Source: an uncultured Campylobacteraceae bacterium (GTDB lineage Bacteria > Campylobacterota > Campylobacteria > Campylobacterales > Arcobacteraceae). Taken from it: a stretch of DNA of 12,866 nt. Under the pieces are notes generated by a model. It searched no databases. It was not told the origin of the DNA and saw only the letters and a list, made by a program, of their open reading frames with translations. Location: contig CAJXPH010000060.1 of the NCBI GenBank assembly GCA_913057765.1, forward strand, positions 1-12,866. Reading direction: 5' to 3'. Below are positions 7,243 through 12,866 of this stretch, piece by piece (the stretch's first letter is position 1; each line of letters opens with the position of its first letter). Made by a program: the position numbers and the translations under genes.

Positions 7243-7945
7243 GACCAGCCAAGATTTTAAACAAAATCTAAAACACATAAAAGAGTTAATCACCTCATGT
7301 GAAGATAACTCTTTTATTTTAGCTCCTGAACTTTGTCTTACAGGATTTTGTTATGAAAGAATGGACGAAGCATCACAATTTGCAACAAAAGCAATTAAAA
7401 AGATAAAGAAACTATCAAAAAATAAAACTATTACTATTACATTCATTGAAAAACAAGAACTTGGATTTTTTAATACTCTCTATATTTTTCACAATAAAGA
7501 AATAATTCACGTTCAATCAAAACATAGATTATTTCCATTAGGAAATGAACCAGAACATTTTCAAAGTGGGGAAATTGATAATATGAAGATTTTAGATATT
7601 AATGGAATGAAAGTTGCAGTTCTTATTTGTTTTGAAATTAGATTCCCTCAATATTGGTTAAAAGTTTTAGGTGCAGATTTAATTTTAAACCCATCTATGT
7701 GGGGAGCAAAAAGAAAAAATCACTATGAAACAATGACAAAAGCACTTGCTGTTGCAAATCAATGTTATGTCTTAGCTGCAAATAGTGCTGATGATAACAT
7801 GGCAAAAAGTAGTGGTATTATTACTCCTTGGGGTGAAGAGATAAGAGATGATTCTAAAGAGATAATTTCTCATGAAATGAATATAGAAGAAGTTAAAAAA
7901 GTTAGAAAATATATTGATATAGGACTAGAAAAAAAATGGAAGTAA
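7217..7945 (+). CDS. Carbon-nitrogen hydrolase (nitrilase superfamily amidase)
   Basis: The nitrilase-fold catalytic triad is complete: E38 in LAPELCLTG, K102 in SKHRLFP and C138 in VLICFEIRFP (counted from ATG 7217). The cysteine elbow is followed by GADLILNPSMWG, and the family's closing strand IITPWGEE is present. At 242 aa it is the compact size of omega-amidase and Nit1/Nit2-like enzymes, which release ammonia from small amides such as alpha-ketoglutaramate or deaminated glutathione. The exact substrate cannot be told. The frame is open back to TTG 7202, but the ATG at 7217 gives a more normal N terminus (MNLVALQT). No ribosome site is visible for either. It overlaps the mutase by 26 bases and the phosphatase by 10, so it is translated within one operon. 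Confidence 0.92.
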   Translation: MNLVALQTKTSQDFKQNLKHIKELITSCEDNSFILAPELCLTGFCYERMDEASQFATKAIKKIKKLSKNKTITITFIEKQELGFFNTLYIFHNKEIIHVQSKHRLFPLGNEPEHFQSGEIDNMKILDINGMKVAVLICFEIRFPQYWLKVLGADLILNPSMWGAKRKNHYETMTKALAVANQCYVLAANSADDNMAKSSGIITPWGEEIRDDSKEIISHEMNIEEVKKVRKYIDIGLEKKWK

Positions 7946-8388
7946 AATCAATTATCTTTGTATGTTTAGGAAATATCTGTAGATCTCCACTTGCTGAAGG
8001 AATTGCACAAAAATATGCAAAAGAATACAATCTAGATTTAACAATAGAAAGTGCAGGAACAGGTAGTTGGCATATAGGGGAGACTCCATGTCCAGATTCT
8101 ATTAAAATAGGTTTACAAAATGAAGTAGATATCTCTTTACAAAGAGCACAACTTGTAAAGCAAAGTGATTTTAAAAACTTTGATTTAGTTATTGGACTTG
8201 ATGATAATAATGTTAGAGACTTAAAAGAGTTAGGATGTGAAAATCCTTTAAAACTTGGTGATTTTGGATGTGAAGGTAAAGATATCCCTGACCCATACTT
8301 TTTTGATGGGTTTGAGGGTTTTGATAAAGTTTATGAAATGATAGATATTTGCGTAAAAAATCTTTTTGAAAATAAGGTCTTAAACTAA
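7936..8388 (+). CDS. Low-molecular-weight protein-tyrosine phosphatase
   Basis: At 150 aa this is the normal length. The P-loop CLGNICRS is at the N terminus, with nucleophile C10 and R16 forming the CX5R(S) signature. The general acid is D119 in DPYF. The hydrophobic core and spacing agree with the family. Bacterial members either dephosphorylate tyrosine kinases of polysaccharide export (Wzb type) or act as arsenate-reductase-like or general phosphatases. No Wzc-type kinase or export gene is near, so that role is not shown here. The ATG lies inside the end of the preceding amidase gene (10-base overlap). It is the last gene of the ogt run and faces the convergent HhH gene 4 bases away. Confidence 0.94.
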   Translation: MEVKSIIFVCLGNICRSPLAEGIAQKYAKEYNLDLTIESAGTGSWHIGETPCPDSIKIGLQNEVDISLQRAQLVKQSDFKNFDLVIGLDDNNVRDLKELGCENPLKLGDFGCEGKDIPDPYFFDGFEGFDKVYEMIDICVKNLFENKVLN

Positions 8389-8392
8389 AGCT

Positions 8393-8794
8393 TTAAATTT
8401 TTGATAGACCTTGAGCTTGTTCTATCCAATTTGCTTCTTTTACTTGATTATCTTCTAAAGTGAAATATTCTTCAACCCAATGGCAATTTTTTGCATTCCA
8501 TTTTGCAATTTGGTCAAAGTGGTAAATTCCTAATTCATTAAGTTTTAATTCTAATTCTCTGTCAATACCTTCAATCTCGTGAAGATCATCTTTCCCCATA
8601 GGTCTTGGAGAACTTCTAATAAGAGGTTTATTATATATGTTTGCTTGAACTGCTCCATAGGAAGCGGCATTATTACTATTAAAAATTGTAGTTCTATCTC
8701 CACTGAAAACACGGCCTAATAAAAAGCCAATTAAAAAACCTATAAATGCTGCAATTACTAAACAAATTACTATTTGAGATGCTATTTCTATCAC
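8393..8794 (-). CDS. Membrane-anchored helix-hairpin-helix protein (COG3743-like)
   Basis: This 133-aa protein has one N-terminal membrane helix (about 8-30) rich in Gly and Leu (GFLIGFLLG), then a short polar linker. The C-terminal domain (about 67-130) contains DDLHEIEGIDRELELKLNELGIYHFDQIA and then a W...W pattern. That pattern matches the domain often called a predicted flap-endonuclease-like 5' nuclease (COG3743). It is in effect a helix-hairpin-helix fold and carries no visible metal-binding nuclease residues, so that nuclease label should be doubted. Positive residues just after the helix suggest the C-terminal domain is cytoplasmic. The start is GTG 8794, supported by GAGGAA six bases upstream, and lies 3 bases after the OmpA-gene stop. 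The two are translationally coupled. Confidence 0.87.
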   Translation of the reverse strand: MIEIASQIVICLVIAAFIGFLIGFLLGRVFSGDRTTIFNSNNAASYGAVQANIYNKPLIRSSPRPMGKDDLHEIEGIDRELELKLNELGIYHFDQIAKWNAKNCHWVEEYFTLEDNQVKEANWIEQAQGLSKI

Positions 8795-8797
8795 TTC

Positions 8798-9676
8798 TTA
8801 TTCCTCAACTATGTTAAATTCTACTCTTCTATTTATCTTAGAATATCCATTTTTACTATTTTTAACTAATGGAATATCTTCACCATAACCTCTTGCTTTT
8901 ATTCTACTTGGTTCTACACCATAATAAACAAGTCGTTTCTTAACACTTATTGCTCGTTGTTCTGAGATGGCTTTGTTTAACTTAGCTGCTCCAATTGAAT
9001 CAGTATGTCCGGCAACTTCAATTTTCATATTTGGAAACTCTTTTAAAGCTTCTACTACAGATTTAATTGACCTATTACTAGATTTTGTAATCTTGTTACT
9101 TCCTCTTTTAAAAATAATAGGATTTTCTTTTACAAACTCACTCATTTTAATTTGAAGAAGTTGCGCCTCTTTAGATAAATCTTCAATATTTTTTTCATCA
9201 CCAATTCTATTATATCTTTCATCTGTAGTAATTAGTGGAACAATAGGTTCTTCTACTTTTTCTTCTTCAACAACTACATCTTCAGTTTTCTGTGTTGATT
9301 GCTCTGTATTTGTTTCATCACTACTTTCAGTAGCTACAACACTTTCTTCAGGTGTTTTATTTTCATCTGTTATTTCATCTTGAATAGCTTCATTCTCAGG
9401 TTTCTTCTCAAGATTTACAGGTTCTTCTATTTTTTCAACAACAGGAACTTCTTCTTGAACTACTTTTTCTTGAGTAATTTCTTCTTCAACAGGAGAAATA
9501 AATGATTTCACTTTTTCTGTAATTGCACTAAGAATTGAAGGAGAATCAGATTCTACTGATGTTTTAACAATAGTATTTTCATCTACTTTAAAGTCATCTA
9601 CATGGGTAAATACACACGTAATAATCAGAATAATCAATGCTAACAATAAAAAAAGTATTTTTTTTTCTGTGCTCAT
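8798..9676 (-). CDS. OmpA-family peptidoglycan-binding protein with inner-membrane anchor
   Basis: This 292-aa protein begins with a Lys-flanked membrane helix (6-24), which may be an uncleaved anchor; ITC at 19-21 is not a convincing lipobox. Residues 60-150 are a low-complexity acidic linker rich in Glu, Val, Pro and Thr, long enough to span periplasm. The C-terminal OmpA domain (about 184-290) has the peptidoglycan-binding signature AGHTDSIG (222-229, D226), followed by LNKAISEQRAISVKKRL, GYGEDIP and NRRVEF (282-287). There is no beta-barrel, so it is not an outer-membrane porin; it resembles TolR/MotB/Pal-type anchors. The ribosome site is weak (AAAGAT). It is coupled to the HhH gene downstream. 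The partner and force role are not known. Confidence 0.92.
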   Translation of the reverse strand: MSTEKKILFLLLALIILIITCVFTHVDDFKVDENTIVKTSVESDSPSILSAITEKVKSFISPVEEEITQEKVVQEEVPVVEKIEEPVNLEKKPENEAIQDEITDENKTPEESVVATESSDETNTEQSTQKTEDVVVEEEKVEEPIVPLITTDERYNRIGDEKNIEDLSKEAQLLQIKMSEFVKENPIIFKRGSNKITKSSNRSIKSVVEALKEFPNMKIEVAGHTDSIGAAKLNKAISEQRAISVKKRLVYYGVEPSRIKARGYGEDIPLVKNSKNGYSKINRRVEFNIVEE

Positions 9677-9688
9677 ATGTAATCTTTA

Positions 9689-9694
9689 TTTATA
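9689..9694 (-). promoter_or_regulatory. Candidate -10 box for the OmpA-family gene
   Basis: TATAAA on the minus strand, 12 bases before the ATG at 9676, is the closest match to a -10. The region is so AT-rich that this is weak, and no clear -35 was found. Confidence 0.25.
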
Positions 9695-9772
9695 TTTCTG
9701 ATTATTCTAGCTTATTATTCATCAATTTAGTGTGAAATTAAGTAGCAAGTTTGTTATTTTATAAAAAAATTG

Positions 9773-9791
9773 AGACATTTACAAGACATTT
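9773..9791. repeat. Tandem 8-bp direct repeat with 11-bp period in a divergent intergenic region
   Basis: AGACATTT occurs at 9773-9780 and again at 9784-9791, an 11-base step (one helical turn). OmpR/PhoB-class regulators often bind such phased direct repeats. The site lies about 100 bases upstream of both divergent genes in the 205-bp region 9677-9881, which otherwise contains AT-rich promoter-like sequence and no gene. The match may be chance. Confidence 0.3.
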
Positions 9792-9847
9792 TATTTTGTA
9801 GAAAAATATTATATTGAAAATCTAAGTTTAAATTATCCTCTTTTTAT

Positions 9848-9853
9848 TATAAT
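9848..9853 (+). promoter_or_regulatory. Candidate -10 box for the His-rich exported protein gene
   Basis: TATAAT lies 17 bases before an AAAGGA ribosome site (9871-9876) for the ATG at 9882. The -35 region is only T-rich. It would drive both the 118-aa gene and the cytochrome gene. Confidence 0.4.
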
Positions 9854-9881
9854 TTATTAATATATTTCTCAAAGGATTTAA

Positions 9882-10238
9882 ATGTTACGTTTACTTATCA
9901 TTCTAAGTATGTTTTTAAGTGCTTCACTCTATGCAAATAAAGCAGATGTAATAAAAGTGAAATCTATATGTTCAGAATATAATAAATGCACTTTTTTTGT
10001 AACCATTAGACATGAAGATACAGGATGGAAACATTTTGCAAATAGATATGAGATATTAACACTTGATAAAAAAATCATAGCAACAAGAGTACTTCATCAT
10101 CCTCATGTGGATGAACAACCTTTTACAAGAAGTATTTCTAATGTGAAAATCCCTAAAAATACAAATTCCGTAATAATAAGAGCTCATGATTTAGTTCATG
10201 GATATGGTGGTAAAGAAGCTATTGTAGAATTACAATAG
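9882..10238 (+). CDS. Exported conserved protein with HPHxxEQPFTRS motif
   Basis: This 118-aa protein has a signal peptide (hydrophobic 3-16, likely cut near LYA at 18), leaving a mature domain of about 100 residues. It has two cysteines (C30, C36), a GWKHFANRY segment (48-56), the strongly patterned HHPHVDEQPFTRS (72-84) and a closing RAHDLVHGYGG (100-110). I recognise this spaced pattern from unnamed exported proteins of Proteobacteria but know of no assigned function. The predicted all-beta, Ig-like size and the many histidines (44, 51, 72, 73, 75, 102, 106) suggest metal or haem-partner binding; that is inference. AAAGGA precedes the ATG. The next gene, a cytochrome c, follows after 32 bases on the same strand, suggesting a shared redox role. 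Confidence 0.85.
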   Translation: MLRLLIILSMFLSASLYANKADVIKVKSICSEYNKCTFFVTIRHEDTGWKHFANRYEILTLDKKIIATRVLHHPHVDEQPFTRSISNVKIPKNTNSVIIRAHDLVHGYGGKEAIVELQ

Positions 10239-10270
10239 CATACAAACTTATCTTCACACAAGGAGAAATC

Positions 10271-10750
10271 ATGAAGATTCTATTTTTAATTATCTTACTT
10301 ATTAGTTCGCTTTTCGCACTTCCTGAAGAATTTGACAAAGAACGCTATGAAAATGGCGAAAAGATCTTTGAAAACAAATGTAGTCAATGTCATGTTAAAT
10401 CTATGCCAATTCCTCTACTAATGAAAAATTTTATAGAAGAAGATAACAAACTATTAAATTTAAAAGCTCCCACAGGAAATGAAATATCATTTAGATTAAA
10501 ACAACAAATAGGAAGTAAAGATGATATAGAATTCCATTTAATGGAAACAACAGACTTTGTAAAAGACTATATAAATAATCCAGACAAAGCAAAAACTATC
10601 TGTCTTCCTGGTGTAATTAGACACTTTGATACTATGCCTAGCATGAAAGGTAAGATATCAGAAGAAGAAGTTGAAGAGATTACTTTCTTTTTATACTTTT
10701 TAGAAGGTTTTAACGGAGTAAATAAATACTATGAAAAAGATGAGTTTTAG
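10271..10750 (+). CDS. Monohaem periplasmic cytochrome c
   Basis: This 159-aa protein has a signal peptide (3-16, cut near LFA at 16) and one c-type haem site, CSQCH (C37, C40, H41). The region has the usual ENGEKIFENKCSQCH helix. The axial methionine is probably M122 or M125 in FDTMPSMKG, the expected late position. EEEVEEITFFLYFL is the closing helix. The protein is longer than a minimal cytochrome c because of a roughly 50-residue insert (50-100), so it is not a plain c551. It likely carries electrons in the periplasm to or from an oxidase or dehydrogenase. AAGGAGA supports the ATG. It follows the His-rich exported protein gene by 32 bases and ends 4 bases inside the convergent phosphodiesterase gene. 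Confidence 0.92.
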   Translation: MKILFLIILLISSLFALPEEFDKERYENGEKIFENKCSQCHVKSMPIPLLMKNFIEEDNKLLNLKAPTGNEISFRLKQQIGSKDDIEFHLMETTDFVKDYINNPDKAKTICLPGVIRHFDTMPSMKGKISEEEVEEITFFLYFLEGFNGVNKYYEKDEF

Positions 10751-10764
10751 AACCTATCTTTTTC
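10733..10764. terminator. Bidirectional hairpin terminator at convergent overlap
   Basis: GAAAAAGAT (10733-10741) and ATCTTTTTC (10756-10764) make a perfect 9-bp stem around a 14-base loop. The A-tract and T-tract arms suit termination in both directions. Its loop includes the two overlapping stop codons of the cytochrome gene and the phosphodiesterase gene. Confidence 0.5.
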
Positions 10765-11484
10765 TAGAGCCAAATCTTTTGGTTCAAAGCCTTCAAATAT
10801 AATATTATCTACTTTATCAATCACTTCTAAAGCATTGTCTTTTGTTTTGATAGTCCATGTAACTAAAGGAACTTTAAAAGATTTACAAATATTTATTATA
10901 AAATTACTAAGTAGATTATAATCCAAAGATATGAAGTCTGGTTTTAATGTTAAATACCTATATAAAAAAATAAGATTATGAAATTTGATTTCAACCTTTT
11001 CTAAATCACCAAAAATAAAACCTCTTTTTACATTAGGCTGATTTTTTCTAAACCAAGATACAACACTAGGATTAAACGAACAAATAGCAAATTTACCTTT
11101 ATAATCTTTTAATACATTATAAATTTGTTCTTCAAAGATACCAACTTCTCCATAATCTTTTATATCAATTAGAAGAGGGACTCTACAATCAATTAAAGTT
11201 AGAACATCTTTGAGTAAAGGAATTTTTTCTTCAGTACCATATAATCTTGCTTCTTTCAATTCATCAAAAGTCATATGTCGGATTTTTTTATTAATATTTG
11301 ATAATCTATTTAAATTTTTATCATGAAAAACTACAACTTGATTATCTTTTGTAATACGAACATCAAGTTCAATACTATAACCTTTTTTTATTGCTTCTTC
11401 AAAAGCTAAAAGAGAGTTTTCTGGAACATGAAATCCGTCATGAAGACCTCTATGTGAAATAAGAGTTTTTGTTAACCATTCCAT
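10747..11484 (-). CDS. Glycerophosphodiester phosphodiesterase
   Basis: This TIM-barrel enzyme splits glycerophosphodiesters into glycerol-3-phosphate and an alcohol. The family signature is complete. Counted from TTG 11490: HRG (13-15), ENS (24-26), ELDVR (41-45; E41, D43), the catalytic FHD (55-57; H56), LLIDIKDYG (K111) and TWTIKT with W212. The C-terminal VDNIIFEGFEP strand is normal. There is no signal peptide, so the enzyme is cytoplasmic. The frame can start at TTG 11490 (AAGG five bases upstream) or ATG 11484 (AAGG eleven bases upstream); I list the ATG but the TTG is possible. The ribosome site overlaps the stop of the DUF2721 gene, so the two are coupled. The 3' end overlaps the cytochrome gene by 4 bases. 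Confidence 0.93.
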   Translation of the reverse strand: MEWLTKTLISHRGLHDGFHVPENSLLAFEEAIKKGYSIELDVRITKDNQVVVFHDKNLNRLSNINKKIRHMTFDELKEARLYGTEEKIPLLKDVLTLIDCRVPLLIDIKDYGEVGIFEEQIYNVLKDYKGKFAICSFNPSVVSWFRKNQPNVKRGFIFGDLEKVEIKFHNLIFLYRYLTLKPDFISLDYNLLSNFIINICKSFKVPLVTWTIKTKDNALEVIDKVDNIIFEGFEPKDLALEKDRF

Positions 11485-11498
11485 ATTCAATTAAACCT

Positions 11499-11957
11499 TC
11501 ATGAATAAGTATCTAATTTCTTTGTTTTTATATATGAAGTAGTAAAGTAAATTTCTCGTAAGAATAAAAGCAAAGCTATAATTAAAAAAAACATTGCCAA
11601 AATAAACAATATAGAAATAAAAGTTTCACCACTAAATGATAATAAAGCACTAAAAAAAATAGTTAAAATAACTAAAGCAACCATTAATCCCGTAGCTGTA
11701 CAAAAGAAGATTGCTAAGTTAGTATTTTGCATACGCATAACTAGAAAAGCTCTTCTTTTTAGAATATCTTTTGTATCTCTACTTTTTGAAGTATCTAATC
11801 TATCTATTCTTTCTAACTTATCAATGATTCGTGTTAATCTTCCAATAAAAACATTAAGTAAACCTGCAACCCCTGCTAATAAAAAAACAGGAGCAACAGA
11901 TAGTTCTATAAGAGTTGATATTGTTGTAATAATACTACTATTATCAGGAGGAATCAT
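11499..11957 (-). CDS. DUF2721 family inner-membrane protein
   Basis: This 152-aa protein has three membrane spans (about 17-38, 79-107 and 113-136). A conserved GRLTRIIDKLERID segment after the first span is the mark of DUF2721. The 40-78 loop is rich in Lys and Arg, so it probably faces the cytoplasm. The family has no established activity. AAAGGT lies upstream of the ATG. The gene is third in the minus-strand run thioesterase, ABM-fold protein, DUF2721, phosphodiesterase, with a 24-base gap before it and an 8 to 14 base gap after it. The operon order may be simple packing rather than a common pathway. Confidence 0.9.
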   Translation of the reverse strand: MIPPDNSSIITTISTLIELSVAPVFLLAGVAGLLNVFIGRLTRIIDKLERIDRLDTSKSRDTKDILKRRAFLVMRMQNTNLAIFFCTATGLMVALVILTIFFSALLSFSGETFISILFILAMFFLIIALLLFLREIYFTTSYIKTKKLDTYS

Positions 11958-11981
11958 TGCTAACCTTTTTTCTTATTATAT

Positions 11982-12284
11982 CTATTTTTTCTCTGCATAC
12001 TTTTCTAAGAAATCTATTTTCATATCTTCAATTTTACCATCAGTAAATTCCATGAAGTGTTTAAAGTGATCTTTTTCCATATGCGCATCTAAAGATTCTT
12101 GATTTTCCCAAGTTTCAATAAAACAAAATTCTCCATCTTGTTCTTTTACTTTATGTAAATCATACTGAATACATCCAGCGTCTAATTCATGTGTTAATTT
12201 ATGTAGAGCTTTCATAAAGGTATACACTTCTTCAACAAACTCTTCTTTTACTTTTATTTTTACTACTAAAACTATATTATTCAT
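11982..12284 (-). CDS. Antibiotic biosynthesis monooxygenase-fold protein (putative quinol monooxygenase type)
   Basis: This 100-aa protein has the ABM dimeric alpha/beta-barrel pattern. A first strand IVLVVKIKVK is followed by a helix, GCIQYDLHK (37-45), and EFCFIETWENQESLDAHMEKDHFKHF (52-77), in which ETW and the H-x-x-x-x-H spacing are typical. Family members include quinol monooxygenases such as YgiN and haem-degrading IsdG-like enzymes. Without the Asn and Trp of IsdG in place, a quinol or generic cofactor-free oxygenase is more likely, but activity is not proven. An AAGG ribosome site lies about 12 bases before the ATG. The gene lies 28 bases after the thioesterase gene in the same run. 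Confidence 0.85.
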   Translation of the reverse strand: MNNIVLVVKIKVKEEFVEEVYTFMKALHKLTHELDAGCIQYDLHKVKEQDGEFCFIETWENQESLDAHMEKDHFKHFMEFTDGKIEDMKIDFLEKYAEKK

Positions 12285-12312
12285 ATTTTTTATACCTTTT
12301 TCAAATTTTTAT

Positions 12313-12753
12313 TTAACTATTTTCTATAATCTCTAACTCAGATAAAGTAGCAGGCCAAGAACTTGTAAACATATGTTTTTCAAGTTCATATCTAATATGC
12401 TCAGGAATAGCCATAGATTTTTTTGTCTCTAAATTATAATGAATCATTATTCCTTTTCCTATTGTACATAACTTACCATTTTGATAAACAGAATGAGTTA
12501 AGTCAACAGAAGAGTTTCCAATTTTTGAAATACCTGTTTTAATAATTACATCTTTTCCAAAAAATACTTCTTTTAAAAAATCAAAAGAACTATGTGCAAT
12601 AACAAGATTCCATTTTTTTATATCTAAATCAGGAACAAATATACGGAAAAATTCGTCTCGTGCAGCTTCAAACCACACTCCATATGTATTATTGTTTATA
12701 TGCCCTAATGCATCCGTTTCTAAAAATCTAGGTGTAATAACTTCTGTAAACAT
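12313..12753 (-). CDS. Acyl-CoA thioesterase (4HBT hot-dog fold, YbgC/FadM-like)
   Basis: This 146-aa protein has the hot-dog fold of 4HBT thioesterases, which hydrolyse acyl-CoA or acyl-ACP. The catalytic region is near the N terminus: RFLETDALGHINNNTYGVWFE has the conserved D14 (ETDALGH), H18 and the Asn run that packs the helix. KEVFFGKDVIIKTGISKIGNSS and KGIMIHYNLETKKS are the expected later strands. The start ATG has TTGGAG about 8 bases upstream. It opens the four-gene minus-strand run. The 67 bases upstream (12754-12820) are AT-rich, hold no gene and stop at the adapter, so the real promoter may be partly lost. Chain length and substrate are not readable. Confidence 0.9.
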   Translation of the reverse strand: MFTEVITPRFLETDALGHINNNTYGVWFEAARDEFFRIFVPDLDIKKWNLVIAHSSFDFLKEVFFGKDVIIKTGISKIGNSSVDLTHSVYQNGKLCTIGKGIMIHYNLETKKSMAIPEHIRYELEKHMFTSSWPATLSELEIIENS

Positions 12754-12820
12754 TCATTTCTCCAAATTAAAGTAAAGTAGTTTAACAAAAAGGTTTTAGG
12801 ATTTGTTTAAAGAATAATCC

Positions 12821-12866
12821 CTGTCTCTTATACACATCTGACGCTGCCGACGAAGAGGATAGTGTA
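12821..12866 (-). other. Illumina Nextera i5-side adapter, reverse complement (non-genomic)
   Basis: Bases 12821-12839 are the reverse complement of the 19-bp Tn5 mosaic end. They are followed by the Read 1 primer site (12840-12853), the index (12854-12861, AGAGGATA, complement of TATCCTCT) and five bases of P5. The 46 bases are the exact reverse complement of 6-51. Genomic sequence ends at 12820. Confidence 0.98.

Noticed and set aside
8374..8412. AAGGTCT ... AGACCTT inverted repeat at the convergent junction of the phosphatase and HhH genes
   Set aside because: The 25-base loop is too large and there is no U-run after either arm, so I do not call it a terminator.
9299..9505. Open frame on the plus strand encoding a Phe/Asn-rich peptide
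   Set aside because: It is the complement of the Glu/Val-rich linker of the OmpA-family gene. The composition follows from GAA/GAG codons read backwards, with no ribosome site.
9677..9881. Possible small RNA or small gene in the 205-bp divergent region
   Set aside because: No stable GC-containing hairpin with a U-run and no ribosome site plus frame was seen. AT-rich promoter sequence explains it.
1..12866. Perfect terminal inverted repeats suggesting a transposon, linear plasmid or phage genome
   Set aside because: The repeats are commercial Nextera adapter sequence including an index, and no transposase, replication or phage gene is present.

Overview
The window is an AT-rich, densely coded bacterial chromosomal fragment. 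Codon usage heavy in A/T, short intergenic gaps, a FixG/CcoG-type cbb3-oxidase factor, many two-component and c-type cytochrome elements and the overall protein style suggest Campylobacterota, most likely the Arcobacter group. That assignment is by recognition only, without a database search. No rRNA, tRNA, CRISPR array, insertion sequence, phage gene or plasmid replication gene was seen. The longest stretch without a gene is 205 bases (9677-9881).

Both ends are not genomic. Bases 1-51 are the Illumina Nextera i5-side adapter (P5 tail, 8-base index, Read 1 primer site, Tn5 mosaic end). Bases 12821-12866 are its exact reverse complement. The 46-bp perfect inverted terminal repeat is therefore a library artefact, and the biological insert is 52-12820.

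Layout: (1) 52-318 is the 3' end of a cut gene, possibly a glycosyltransferase tail, ending at a two-way terminator. (2) 339-1752, minus strand: an exported DUF4412-like protein with a Met-rich tail and a LysE/RhtB exporter. (3) 1872-3215, plus: ccoG, divergent from lysE and meeting a two-component pair tail to tail. (4) 3208-5197, minus: a response regulator followed by its histidine kinase. (5) 5254-8388, plus: a tight run of ogt-type DNA methyltransferase, phosphomannomutase/phosphoglucomutase, nitrilase-family amidohydrolase and low-molecular-weight tyrosine phosphatase. (6) 8393-9676, minus: an OmpA-domain inner-membrane protein translationally coupled to a membrane-anchored helix-hairpin-helix protein. 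(7) 9882-10750, plus: an exported His-rich protein with an HPHxxEQPFTRS motif and a monohaem cytochrome c. (8) 10747-12753, minus: a four-gene run of thioesterase, antibiotic-biosynthesis-monooxygenase-fold protein, DUF2721 membrane protein and glycerophosphodiester phosphodiesterase.

Most of the content is ordinary housekeeping and envelope or respiratory maintenance. I see no new defence, mobile or biosynthetic system. The points most worth a second look are the adapter ends, the uncharacterised His-rich protein/cytochrome pair, the OmpA/HhH coupled pair, and the 56-bp divergent region between the response regulator and ogt, where the regulator mRNA may be leaderless.
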